From the NCBI RefSeq assembly GCF_021532625.1, contig NZ_JAKGAR010000005.1, positions 42,298 to 106,297 on the forward strand: DNA of 64,000 bases, written 5' to 3'. This stretch comes from Octadecabacter algicola. Lineage in GTDB: Bacteria; Pseudomonadota; Alphaproteobacteria; Rhodobacterales; Rhodobacteraceae. This document shows, one piece after another, positions 1 through 8,203 of the stretch. The first letter of the stretch is position 1. The number at the start of each line of letters is the position of its first letter. The notes beneath the pieces were generated by a model. The model saw nothing but the letters and a program-made list of their open reading frames with translations. It was not told where the DNA came from and did not search any database. A program made the translations under genes and the position numbers.

Positions 1-254
1 ATCCGATGTGTCAGGACAAAAACCGCGCCTTCATCTGCGTAGCGGGCCCAGAGCTCTTTATATGCAAGCGGCCAAGGCCAATCGTCAAAACAATCGTATT
101 TATCAGCAACCTCGAACATCGGAGCTAGATTGCCTTTGCGGTATTCGATTAGCAGGTCGCGGCGGCAAGATACGTGCGAATAGCCCAGTTGCGCGCAACA
201 CGCCTTTAGGGTTGAGGTTCCTGTTTTATTCAGTCCGATGCCGAAAATTTTCAA
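1..254 (-). CDS. Sulfotransferase family protein, N-terminal part (cut by window edge)
   Basis: Reading the minus strand from a TTG at 254 gives 84 codons open to the left edge. The protein begins MKIFGIGLNKTGTSTLKACC, a P-loop-like 5'-phosphosulfate-binding segment (GLNKTGTSTL) typical of cytoplasmic PAPS-dependent sulfotransferases of the Sulfotransfer_4 type, followed by a segment with DDWPWP as in that group. The TTG start is chosen because GGAGAAG lies 4-5 bases upstream and no ATG or GTG is in frame. The predicted role is transfer of sulfate from PAPS to a sugar. It lies upstream of other sulfotransferase genes, so a role in polysaccharide sulfation is inferred. The catalytic C-terminal half is outside the window. 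Confidence 0.75.
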   Translation of the reverse strand, partial: MKIFGIGLNKTGTSTLKACCAQLGYSHVSCRRDLLIEYRKGNLAPMFEVADKYDCFDDWPWPLAYKELWARYADEGAVFVLTHR

Positions 255-343
255 CTGGCTTCTCCATGGGCGTGAGTGCCTTTCGGCAAGTGGTCTAGCG
301 CAACACTACAGACTGGTACCGTTCCAGCGCAAGTTACTGGCAA

Positions 344-1075
344 TTACGCTACATCCAAACGGTCGTATCCGTACCGTGCGATGTCTTCCGCGCACAGCTG
401 CGTGACAATCTCGGCGGCGCCGGGGTTTCTGGCAAACACGTCGGCGGTTGTTTTAGATTTGGGTCGCAAGCTTCCTTTGGCCGAGATCGAAGCAAGCCCG
501 TCTGACAATGACGTACCAAGCCCAAGCCGCTCCGACAGCGCGGCCACATCATTGGACAATGTTTCATAGCGCAAAGTCACGTCCGTGGCAGGCGCGCCAT
601 CAACATCGATAATTGCACGGTTGACCAACAAGCGATTTGGTTCTGCCTCAAGAAAATCGGTGAAACTTAGGTCTGTGCGGCCAGTTTTGGAAAACCAATA
701 ATAGTTGCTGACCGCGAAATCATAAGGATTACGCACGATCGAGACTTTGCAATACTCATCCCAAATTGCGGGCGCGATGCGCGTGCGCACGTCCGTAGCC
801 GACATATGTTCCCAAAAATTGCGCTCAGCGTGTTTGCCACGCAATCGGCGAGCCAGTTTGCGCAGCTTACTTTCTGGGACTTCATAATTTTGTGCCCCTC
901 GTCCTGCGAATGCTTGGCGCGCGTCTTCGTCAGCTTGCTCCCATGTGTGCCGACCACCAAACGGTGTGATGACATCATCATCCTCGCAGTGTGCAGACAG
1001 GGCGATTTCCAAGCTGGTGCCCGCTACTTTACGTGTTTTCAAAAAGATCAGGCGGAGGGAATGGGAGAGGATCAT
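344..1075 (-). CDS. Sulfotransferase family protein
   Basis: A 243-aa protein with the two PAPS-binding signatures of Golgi/Sulfotransfer_2-like enzymes: a 5'-phosphosulfate loop at residues 11-23 (FLKTRKVAGTSLE) and a 3'-phosphate loop at about 113-125 (SIVRNPYDFAVSNY). No signal peptide is visible, so it should act in the cytoplasm on a nucleotide- or lipid-linked sugar. The ATG at 1075 gives the right distance to the P-loop. It is read divergently from the next sulfotransferase across about 150 bases that must hold both promoters. The acceptor cannot be told from sequence. Confidence 0.82.
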   Translation of the reverse strand: MILSHSLRLIFLKTRKVAGTSLEIALSAHCEDDDVITPFGGRHTWEQADEDARQAFAGRGAQNYEVPESKLRKLARRLRGKHAERNFWEHMSATDVRTRIAPAIWDEYCKVSIVRNPYDFAVSNYYWFSKTGRTDLSFTDFLEAEPNRLLVNRAIIDVDGAPATDVTLRYETLSNDVAALSERLGLGTSLSDGLASISAKGSLRPKSKTTADVFARNPGAAEIVTQLCAEDIARYGYDRLDVA

Positions 1076-1222
1076 ACACGCTGTCCTTGATCACACAGGG
1101 CACAGCCTCCCCAAGTGAACGGGCGATCCTGCGGTTTCTATACAGGAATGTTGTTATCAGGAGGTGGCTTTGGTAATCAAGCGGCCAGATCGACATGCGG
1201 CCTTGGGCCGGAAAGGTATCAT

Positions 1223-1990
1223 ATGCCACTTTTTCAGGCGGCCGGCACGATGCATCATTACGTGCATGTTCCGAAATGTGCAGGCCAATCGGTCGAAGAT
1301 TACTTAGTGGCCCGCTTTGGCCCCCTCGCCTTTCTAAACAATCGGTTTGGCAAAACTCCGCAAGCTGAGCGTTGGACGAAGAGCTCACCGCAACACGCTG
1401 AGGCTGCGGCGATGGTTGGGTTGTTCCCAGAAGGTTGGATAGAAAGCCGCTTTGCCGTCGTACGCAACCCGCTGACGCGCTTTGCGAGTTCGTACAATTA
1501 TTACCTCGCAAACCTAAAGCGCATCCCACGCCTGATGGGTCCTGAGGAATGGTTTTCTGAATACGTCGGATTTGCCGACCGGATGCCCCACTACTTGGAC
1601 AACCATTTACGCCCACAAACGCAAATGGTGCCCGACGGAACCACTGTGTTTAAGCTGGAAAATGGTATGGCACCTTTGGTGGCACATTTGGATAACTTGG
1701 CAGGTAACAAAGAAGGTCCGCGCGAGATTGGCCATGGTCACGTGACCCATTCGCTAGACGGGATGGAAAAGACAGCCCTTTCCGCGTCATTCCTGCGAGA
1801 CTTGAGCACCTATTATGCAAAGGATTTTGACCGGTTCGGGTATGATTTGGATGAGGTAAAAAGCGTGTCTGTTTATGCCGTAGAGCGCGATAGCTGGTCC
1901 GCGATGGACCTGATGCGCCTCCGCCGCCGTCATCTGCGTCGTCGGTTATGGCGTGCCAGTGTCCGCTTGAGCGGGCGCGCGCTCGGTTAA
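1223..1990 (+). CDS. Sulfotransferase family protein
   Basis: A 255-aa protein from the ATG at 1223. An in-frame start at 1115 is possible but would add 36 residues with no family features, whereas GAAAGG lies six bases before 1223. Residues 14-23 (YVHVPKCAGQ) form the 5'-phosphosulfate loop and 79-92 (VVRNPLTRFASSYN) the 3'-phosphate loop of the Sulfotransfer_2 family. The C-terminus is very arginine-rich (RLRRRHLRRRLWR), which may hold it at the membrane. Its stop codon abuts the ATG of the flippase gene, so the two are probably co-transcribed, placing sulfation next to export of the repeat unit. Confidence 0.8.
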   Translation: MPLFQAAGTMHHYVHVPKCAGQSVEDYLVARFGPLAFLNNRFGKTPQAERWTKSSPQHAEAAAMVGLFPEGWIESRFAVVRNPLTRFASSYNYYLANLKRIPRLMGPEEWFSEYVGFADRMPHYLDNHLRPQTQMVPDGTTVFKLENGMAPLVAHLDNLAGNKEGPREIGHGHVTHSLDGMEKTALSASFLRDLSTYYAKDFDRFGYDLDEVKSVSVYAVERDSWSAMDLMRLRRRHLRRRLWRASVRLSGRALG

Positions 1991-3364
1991 ATGGCAAAGT
2001 CTAAAGATCCAAACGGTGAACCACCACGCGGTTCTCTGAAGGCTCGCGCGCTTGGGGCGGGCGGCTGGAGCATTTTCAATGTTCTAGTGGGATTTGGGTT
2101 CCGGCTCGTCAGCAATCTGATCATGACGCGGTTGCTGGTCCCCGAAGCTTTCGGGGTCATGGCCATGGCGACAGTCGTTTTGTCCGCGCTTGAGCTGTTC
2201 ACCGATATTGGCATCAGTCGGTCCATCATGCGTGAAAAGGATGGAGATGATCCGCATTTCCTACGCGTTGCCTGGGTCGTGCGTATTTTGCGATCCGCGG
2301 TCATTGCGATAGGGCTGTTCATCATGGCGCTCGCAGTTTGGATACTTGCTCCATCGTTGGCCACCGAAGGGTCGGTTTATGCGGCACCCGAATTACCCGG
2401 TTTGTTAATGCTGGTGGCGCTGTCCCCGATCTTAGACGGCTTAGCCTCTACCTCACGGGAACTCACCATGCGGCGTATGGAGAACCGCCGTTTCGCAATG
2501 ATCGTGCTATCGTCACGTCTCATGAGCCTTGCGGCAATGGCCGGATTCGCGCTGATTTATCCAACCGTCTGGGCACTTATGGTTGGGATGTTGACAGCAA
2601 AATTGATTTCCTCGACGATGACGCATGTTTTCTTGCCCGGTCCCCGCATGGCATTTGAATGGGATCGCGAAATAGCCGCCCGACTGTGGACGTTTGGTCG
2701 TTGGATTCTTGCGTCATCGGCCCTGACGTTCTTTGCTCGCAGCATCGACAAACTGATCCTTGCCGGATTGCTGAGCTCGACCCTCTTTGGCCTTTTTGTC
2801 ATCGCCCAAATCTGGATCGAAGCCGGACGCGGCATTATCAACAGGCTTTCTACGACTGTTGGGTTTCCGGCCATGGCCGAGGTTATTCGTACCCGCCCAA
2901 AGGACGTGCCACGGCTCTATCGAAAATTCCAATCAGTGATCGATCTGGCTTGTTTTTCCGCCTTCGTGGCCACCGAACTTTTGGGCCAACATCTGATCAA
3001 TTTTCTATACACGGATGACTACAGCCTTGCCGGACGTTATCTACAGCTTATGGCACCGTCATTCCTTGTGATCCGGTTCTTGACCATCGGAAATTTGATC
3101 ATGAACACTGGGGACAGCCGGTCGAGCTTTATCATCTCAAGCTTTCGTGCCGCTGGGGCGTTGTTCGGCGTTCCTCTGGGGTATTCGATGATGGGAACCG
3201 AGGGCGCGATCCTTGGAGCTGTGTTGGCCCCTATGTTCGCGGTGCCTTACATCCTGCTGCGTGTGCGATCGATCCTGACGACACGGCAAGTGTTGTTTGA
3301 TACGGCGTGGGCAGTGATGACCCTGATCCTGACGGCGATCGTGTTCTGGAACGTAAACACCTAG
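1991..3364 (+). CDS. Polysaccharide flippase (Wzx/MOP-type oligosaccharide transporter)
   Basis: A 457-aa, strongly hydrophobic protein with about 12 predicted membrane segments. The N-terminus (GGWSIFNVLVGFGFRLVSNL followed by TRLLVPEAFGVMAMA) matches the opening of the polysaccharide_synt/Wzx group of the MOP exporter superfamily. Such proteins flip undecaprenyl-linked repeat units across the inner membrane in Wzy-dependent pathways. The ATG follows the stop of the sulfotransferase gene without a gap, indicating translational coupling. It converges on the gene ending at 3366. Together with the polymerase-like gene at 5131-6612 it makes a Wzx/Wzy pair. Confidence 0.85.
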   Translation: MAKSKDPNGEPPRGSLKARALGAGGWSIFNVLVGFGFRLVSNLIMTRLLVPEAFGVMAMATVVLSALELFTDIGISRSIMREKDGDDPHFLRVAWVVRILRSAVIAIGLFIMALAVWILAPSLATEGSVYAAPELPGLLMLVALSPILDGLASTSRELTMRRMENRRFAMIVLSSRLMSLAAMAGFALIYPTVWALMVGMLTAKLISSTMTHVFLPGPRMAFEWDREIAARLWTFGRWILASSALTFFARSIDKLILAGLLSSTLFGLFVIAQIWIEAGRGIINRLSTTVGFPAMAEVIRTRPKDVPRLYRKFQSVIDLACFSAFVATELLGQHLINFLYTDDYSLAGRYLQLMAPSFLVIRFLTIGNLIMNTGDSRSSFIISSFRAAGALFGVPLGYSMMGTEGAILGAVLAPMFAVPYILLRVRSILTTRQVLFDTAWAVMTLILTAIVFWNVNT

Positions 3365-3365
3365 A

Positions 3366-4172
3366 TCATTTAAGGCGCGATTTCACGGCTTTGACGAGTC
3401 GTCCAACGGCCGGATAGCGGCGCTTAATTTCGTAACGCCGTGGATAGTCAAAAATTTCGTCAGGGCTGGTGCCGTCAATGCGGGTACGGCTTGCACGGGC
3501 CCCAAATGTACGCACCGGCACTTGCGCCTGTTCAAGGCTAAAACGGACGAGTTTCTCAGCATGAACAGGACCGTGCGCCGCACAATAGGCGGTGAGCTGT
3601 GTAATTCGTTGGCCGTAAGCGCGTATTGCGGTCGTCCCGCGCACCACTGCGAAGCGATCATTCAAACCGTCAAACGGTTGCCACCAAGGCAGCTGCACGA
3701 GATCACCTTTACCCCGATTGGCGCGCGCTAAGGCTGGGGCCAAACTGTCATGATAGGTTAGGTCAGGCCGGGCAAAAACGACGATCTCGGCTCCGCCAGC
3801 AAGCGCCATTTCAGTGACGCGGTTTAAAGAATGCAGCTGATGCACCAAATTACGCAACGATCTGAAATCGTCGTTCCAAAGGCTACCATGAGCCTTCAAT
3901 CCCTCAAAATCCCAGATTTCTAAACAGCCGTCTGGGGCCTCAAACTCAACCTGATCAAGGTTAAGGAGGCTGTGCTCATTCAGGTCCATCGCGCCAGATT
4001 CATCGCTGCGCGGGTTGTTGATGTGGGCCTGCTGAAACAGATGAGCATAGCATTTTGCGCCCTGATCCAATGCTTCGGCCGGACCAAGCACATTGGCCTC
4101 GATTGAACCGATGGTACGTTTCAGCGAACGGGTGATCCCAAAAAAACAAACGGCGACAGGCGGTTTTGTCAT
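3366..4172 (-). CDS. Protein of unknown function in polysaccharide operon, glycosyltransferase-like
   Basis: A 268-aa soluble protein that I do not recognise with certainty. It starts with a beta-strand-like stretch (VAVCFFGITRSLKRTIGSIE) and has a central ARPDLTY segment at about residues 134-140, preceded by a hydrophobic strand (EIVVFARPDL), which resembles the nucleotide-sugar-binding region of GT-A-like folds; an aspartate (PWWQPFDGLNDR) follows. The C-terminus is basic. Its start overlaps the stop of the upstream GT2 gene by four bases (ATGA), so it is the third gene of the Wzy-GT2-unknown operon read leftward. A role in making or modifying the repeat unit is inferred from context only. 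Confidence 0.6.
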   Translation of the reverse strand: MTKPPVAVCFFGITRSLKRTIGSIEANVLGPAEALDQGAKCYAHLFQQAHINNPRSDESGAMDLNEHSLLNLDQVEFEAPDGCLEIWDFEGLKAHGSLWNDDFRSLRNLVHQLHSLNRVTEMALAGGAEIVVFARPDLTYHDSLAPALARANRGKGDLVQLPWWQPFDGLNDRFAVVRGTTAIRAYGQRITQLTAYCAAHGPVHAEKLVRFSLEQAQVPVRTFGARASRTRIDGTSPDEIFDYPRRYEIKRRYPAVGRLVKAVKSRLK

Positions 4173-5134
4173 TTGTATTCAATCAAGTTAACAGAGCCGC
4201 CGCGCAAGCGCTTCCAGTGGAATTCAAGGATGCCGCTGGTTTCGGGGAATTTTCCGATGGTTTGAAAGAACGCTTCAGCCCAAGGCCGGCCCTTTAGCTT
4301 CTGACGTAGAATTTGGAGCGGCCAAATCAACAAGCCAAACAAGGCGACAGGGCCAAACATCAGTGCACCTAAAACGATAGCCAATGGCAGCAGCAGTCCC
4401 CACGCCAGCGCACGTCTGGTTTCTGTGACCTTGTGACGTTCAGGTTTCGCACCGTGGCGGTGCGCGCCCTCCGCATAGGCATGCCCCGCGCGGCGGGCAC
4501 GGCGCCACCATTGCGAAAACGTCGTGATCGCGGCGTCATGAAGTGTCATCTCTGCTTCAATCCGTTCAATGGTCCAACCAGCTTGGCGCAGGCGCACACA
4601 CATTTCAGGTTCTTCGCCTGCGATCATATCGTCGGGATAGCCCCCGACCACTTCGAATGCATCAAGCCGGATCAAGGCGTCGCCGCCGCAGGCCTTTGCT
4701 ATCCCGACAGGAGAGTTCCATTCGCGATCAATCAGCCAGTTATAGACACTATCATCGGGGTATCTTTCACGGCGACGTCCACACACAACGGCCCGTTTTG
4801 GATCGGCGGTGATTGCGGCCAAGGCAGTCACGGTCCAGTTAGGATCAAGGGCACAATCGCCGTCAATGAACTGGATAAAATCAGGTCGAGGTCCGCTTCT
4901 TAACAGATGCGCGACGCCCGTATTGCGCGCACGAGCTGCTGTGAAGGGGCTCGAAAGATCGAGAGTTATACCGTCGACACCTGCGGCCTTGGCTGCATCA
5001 AGGCTACCGTCTGTTGATCCGCTATCAACGTAAACGGCGCGCGATATATCCTTTGGAAGCGCCGCAAGCGCCGCCTTGAGCCTGTCGCCCTCGTTTCGTC
5101 CGATCAGGACGGCCGCTACGATCGGTTCTGTCAC
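4169..5134 (-). CDS. Glycosyltransferase family 2 protein
   Basis: A 321-aa GT-A fold transferase. Residues 35-44 (YVDSGSTDGS) form the nucleotide-binding loop, DGD at 91-93 is the metal-binding DxD, and GEEPEMCVRLRQAGW is the usual acceptor-side ED-like motif of GT2 enzymes. Two hydrophobic segments near 245-285 suggest membrane attachment at the C-terminus, as in enzymes working on lipid-linked glycans. It overlaps by four bases with genes on both sides (ATGA junctions at 5131-5134 and 4169-4172), showing a tight operon. The donor and acceptor sugars are not predictable. Confidence 0.85.
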   Translation of the reverse strand: MTEPIVAAVLIGRNEGDRLKAALAALPKDISRAVYVDSGSTDGSLDAAKAAGVDGITLDLSSPFTAARARNTGVAHLLRSGPRPDFIQFIDGDCALDPNWTVTALAAITADPKRAVVCGRRRERYPDDSVYNWLIDREWNSPVGIAKACGGDALIRLDAFEVVGGYPDDMIAGEEPEMCVRLRQAGWTIERIEAEMTLHDAAITTFSQWWRRARRAGHAYAEGAHRHGAKPERHKVTETRRALAWGLLLPLAIVLGALMFGPVALFGLLIWPLQILRQKLKGRPWAEAFFQTIGKFPETSGILEFHWKRLRGGSVNLIEYK

Positions 5135-6612
5135 AATGTCGCCCTCGGTTTTGCACGGACATGGCGATCAATCTTGCCCGTCTGGCGCGTGTATGCAGAA
5201 CGAGGTTCGAGCGAACCGTCATTGTCAGCTTGCGCTTTTTCGTCTTCGATCGTGCCGCGCGCCAACCGCCCCCAGAGGGCCCCAGAAATCATCCACGTGA
5301 TCGGACTAAGCCCCGCGTTGGGGATCAAATCGATCAGATTGACGACCAACACCAGTACAATGCCGACAGTGAAAGGACCAAGATCATCCTCTTTGCGGCG
5401 AAACGCCAACAGAATGACGGGCAAACACAGAAGTCCCATTTCCGATATATAGCGAAACCATCCGCCATCCCCGAAAATAGTGATCCAGTGCCCATCAGTG
5501 ATCGACGTGATGTTACCTTTCTCGTCGAATATACGCCCCCGAGTCCAGCCGCCCCAGCCAAACCAAGGGCGTTGCGTGGCCTTTTCAAGCAACACATCCT
5601 CGTTCAAGAGCCTGAATTCGAGGCTGTCTGCGCGGCTCTCATCAATTTTTTCGGCGAAGCTGACGACAGCTTCGGTCGGCACGATCCCAGCCCCCCGTGC
5701 CATTGGATAGAGCAGAACAAGTGCCGCAATGGCCGCCGCGATCAATAGTTGCAACCGCTCAGACATGAACAGCAAGACAGGCATAAGTATGAACAAAATC
5801 AGCGTCGCGCCCAGATTGCTAGACAACAACAGCGTGCCACCCGTGACAATTGCAAGCCACATGACTTTCGTTCGCAATTCAGCCGTCGCGGCTTTCAACA
5901 CCGAAACAGCCGCAAAAGTTGCCATAGCTAGATAAATTCCGAGGTAAAGGCCATGTTGCAAAAACACGATCGGCCTCCATCCCCCTCCTCGTTTATGTTG
6001 AGCCCAACTATGCGGAAAGAATCCGTAAACAGTACGGTTAAGCTGAGGCGACATGCGGATTTCGTACAAGGCCAGCAGGGAATAAATCGCGCCAAAGATC
6101 GCCAGAACGATCAGGATGGTGCGGTGCTCTTGAGGTCCGGACAAGAATGCATAGCCCAAAAGCAACGGCAGGATCATCACGCCAGCCTTCATAGAAGACG
6201 CGAACCCGTCATAGAGGGTTAGTCCCCTCACAACGCGCGGGCCATAACGCAGCGGATCATCATTCAGATAGGCTGTGATAACACCACACAGCATGATCGT
6301 AGCAAGTAGCGCCAAGATCAATTTGCCCCGTGGAATCAACGGCAACTTGAATGAATTGGACGGGATTTTTGATCCAGACATCCGACCATGGGCTGTCGCC
6401 CCTACCCCTGCCAACGCAAGGACCAAGGCCGAAAAAGCCGGTATAGATTCTTTGTCGAGGGTCGGCAGCAGCGGCAGATCAAAGTTCGGCGCGATCGGTA
6501 GGAAAAGATAACCCGCAACTACAGTGATGCAGATCGCAGCTGCGAGACTATATCGATAAAAAAAAATTGTTGCGACCACGGGCCAGCCAAAAAGAGCGAT
6601 AGAACCAATCAT
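5131..6612 (-). CDS. O-antigen polymerase/ligase-like membrane protein (Wzy candidate)
   Basis: A 493-aa polytopic protein with about 10-12 hydrophobic segments, a large periplasmic loop near residues 310-390 (containing RPWFGWGGW, the short motif seen in many Wzy/WaaL-type proteins) and a polar C-terminal tail of about 45 residues. This topology fits the O-antigen ligase/polymerase superfamily, whose members polymerise repeat units on undecaprenyl diphosphate in the periplasm. It is the first gene of the leftward operon with the GT2 gene and the unknown gene. Sequence identity within this group is low, so polymerase versus ligase is decided by the capsule/EPS context. Confidence 0.75.
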   Translation of the reverse strand: MIGSIALFGWPVVATIFFYRYSLAAAICITVVAGYLFLPIAPNFDLPLLPTLDKESIPAFSALVLALAGVGATAHGRMSGSKIPSNSFKLPLIPRGKLILALLATIMLCGVITAYLNDDPLRYGPRVVRGLTLYDGFASSMKAGVMILPLLLGYAFLSGPQEHRTILIVLAIFGAIYSLLALYEIRMSPQLNRTVYGFFPHSWAQHKRGGGWRPIVFLQHGLYLGIYLAMATFAAVSVLKAATAELRTKVMWLAIVTGGTLLLSSNLGATLILFILMPVLLFMSERLQLLIAAAIAALVLLYPMARGAGIVPTEAVVSFAEKIDESRADSLEFRLLNEDVLLEKATQRPWFGWGGWTRGRIFDEKGNITSITDGHWITIFGDGGWFRYISEMGLLCLPVILLAFRRKEDDLGPFTVGIVLVLVVNLIDLIPNAGLSPITWMISGALWGRLARGTIEDEKAQADNDGSLEPRSAYTRQTGKIDRHVRAKPRATL

Positions 6613-6755
6613 ACCCCTGTCTAAGCTGGGTTCCGCCTTTTGCGCAACAGCCTACGTCACGGTGCCATAGCAAGGGGTTAGGTTTTTAGGCCGAATATTT
6701 CACGACAACACCGGCTCAGTATCGGCCTCAATCCTTTCAGCGGAGAATCGCAAGC

Positions 6756-7016
6756 ATGACCGACACCTATTCAGACTTCACCACTGGCCTCGAAAGCCCT
6801 GCTAACGATGCGTTTGAGATCGTCCCTGATGATGCATTAGATTTGCCCGTGGTGACACGCGCACTCAACGTCGCGACCGAGGGGCAAATCCGGGTGACGA
6901 CCAATTCTGGGCAAACCGTGACATTGTTTCTGGTCGCTGGTTGCGCCTTTCCGATCCGCGTTCGGCGGGTCTGGGCTACGGGCACAATCGCGTCCGGCAT
7001 CGTCGGGATGTACTAA
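6756..7016 (+). CDS. GTA/phage-type head-spike base protein (RCAP_rcc01079 family)
   Basis: An 86-aa protein without a signal peptide. The layout is characteristic: an N-terminal TGLESPANDAFEIVPDD stretch, then LPVVTRALNV, a short strand pair (GQIRVTTNSGQTVTLFLV), and the closing FPIRVRRVWATGTIASGIVG. This is the pattern I know from the spike base protein of the Rhodobacter capsulatus gene transfer agent (rcc01079, GhsA), where it anchors fibres that bind capsule. It is normally encoded with GTA or phage structural genes; here it stands between EPS genes. GAGAATCGCAAGC precedes the ATG. Its stop overlaps the next start (TAATG), so at least three genes are coupled. Confidence 0.8.
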   Translation: MTDTYSDFTTGLESPANDAFEIVPDDALDLPVVTRALNVATEGQIRVTTNSGQTVTLFLVAGCAFPIRVRRVWATGTIASGIVGMY

Positions 7017-8203
7017 TGAGCTGTATCACCTTGAGCATTGGACCTACCCTCAATCCGACAAAGGTTACGGGCGATGCGATGCCTCTTCCGACCATCCTGA
7101 CGTTAGGGGGACCGGCGACCTTCACTCTCGCAGATGGGACAATCGCAGGTATTGAAATTGACGGCGTAACGTTTACGAGTGACGTCGACGGTCAACCTTT
7201 GATGACGGCGGCGTTGACCGCAGGTCCAATTTGCTTGGCCCGCCCCGTCATCGACTTAGACGCACTGACCGTCGGGGATATCATTGGTTTTGAACGCGGT
7301 ATCTGGATATTCGATGCCGATGGTGGTCTGCCTGTAATGTCGCAGGAATGGTATCTGGATGGCGCGACCACGTTAATCACATCAGCCGGTCTGACCACGG
7401 TTGCCCCTGGTTCCCTAACGGTTCAAGAAACCGCCACGCAGGCCAGTCTTGGCAGTCGCACCGCCGTATCAACCGCCAGCACAGTGGCCGCCGTAACTCC
7501 AACCCGCACAGTCGCAGATGTCATCGCAGATCATGGCGGAGACTACTTCGATTTCGCCGATCTTAGCCACATGTATCAAGACAGCGGATCGACCCTTGTT
7601 GATACGGACGGGCAGAATGTGACGCAGGTCAATGGGCAAGCCGGCGCCATCATACTTGAAGCAGTCGCAGGTGGATCGGGCGTTACATATGATGACACGT
7701 TTGGGGGCTTGGATTTTGACGGTGCAAGCCGTGGTTTACGCACCAACTCATTAGCCATTGGCGCGGGTTTCACCACCGTTGCACGAGTCAATTTTGATGA
7801 TGTTTCCGGCAATCAACCTGTTGCGCATTACCTGAGTTCTGCCGGATCGCGTGTGTTTGAAATGAGGCTTAACGGAGGGGATTTGCAAACCGCTGCATTT
7901 AACGCCGCAGACGCTAGCACGTATAATAACCACAATGTGATCGTGCCCATAGGCGTGCCGCAAACTATAGCATCGCGTGCAGATGAGGTGTCAGGCGAAG
8001 TGATAGGACAAGTTGACGGGGCGAATAGGTCAACCACATCACTCGCCCTCCCACTTGCGGCCTTTGCCAATGAACGCATCACAATCGGGTGGCGTGCAGC
8101 CACCTATCTTGACGGTCAGATCAGTCGGCTCGTATTGATCCCTGTAGGATCGGTGAGTGACCATGACCTAACGATCCTCGAGGAATGGGTAGGAGCAGCG
8201 TAA
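7016..8203 (+). CDS. Putative spike fibre with C-terminal LamG/concanavalin-like domain
   Basis: A 395-aa protein started at the ATG overlapping the previous stop (TAATG at 7014-7018); a longer frame from 6941 would run inside the spike-base gene. There is no signal peptide. The N-terminal ~140 residues are beta-rich and unrecognised. A middle DLSHMYQDSGSTLVDTDGQ segment resembles the linker seen in phage tail/spike fibres of alphaproteobacteria. From about residue 225 to the end, LDFDGASRGLRT, FTTVARVNFDD, FEMRLNGGDLQ and YLDGQISRLVLIP give the strand order of a LamG jelly roll, a sugar-binding fold. With the spike base upstream, it is most simply a spike that recognises a polysaccharide (inference). 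Confidence 0.65.
   Translation: MSCITLSIGPTLNPTKVTGDAMPLPTILTLGGPATFTLADGTIAGIEIDGVTFTSDVDGQPLMTAALTAGPICLARPVIDLDALTVGDIIGFERGIWIFDADGGLPVMSQEWYLDGATTLITSAGLTTVAPGSLTVQETATQASLGSRTAVSTASTVAAVTPTRTVADVIADHGGDYFDFADLSHMYQDSGSTLVDTDGQNVTQVNGQAGAIILEAVAGGSGVTYDDTFGGLDFDGASRGLRTNSLAIGAGFTTVARVNFDDVSGNQPVAHYLSSAGSRVFEMRLNGGDLQTAAFNAADASTYNNHNVIVPIGVPQTIASRADEVSGEVIGQVDGANRSTTSLALPLAAFANERITIGWRAATYLDGQISRLVLIPVGSVSDHDLTILEEWVGAA

Noticed and set aside
8..298. 96-codon plus-strand frame at the left edge
   Set aside because: The minus strand of the same stretch encodes a clear sulfotransferase N-terminus with a ribosome site.
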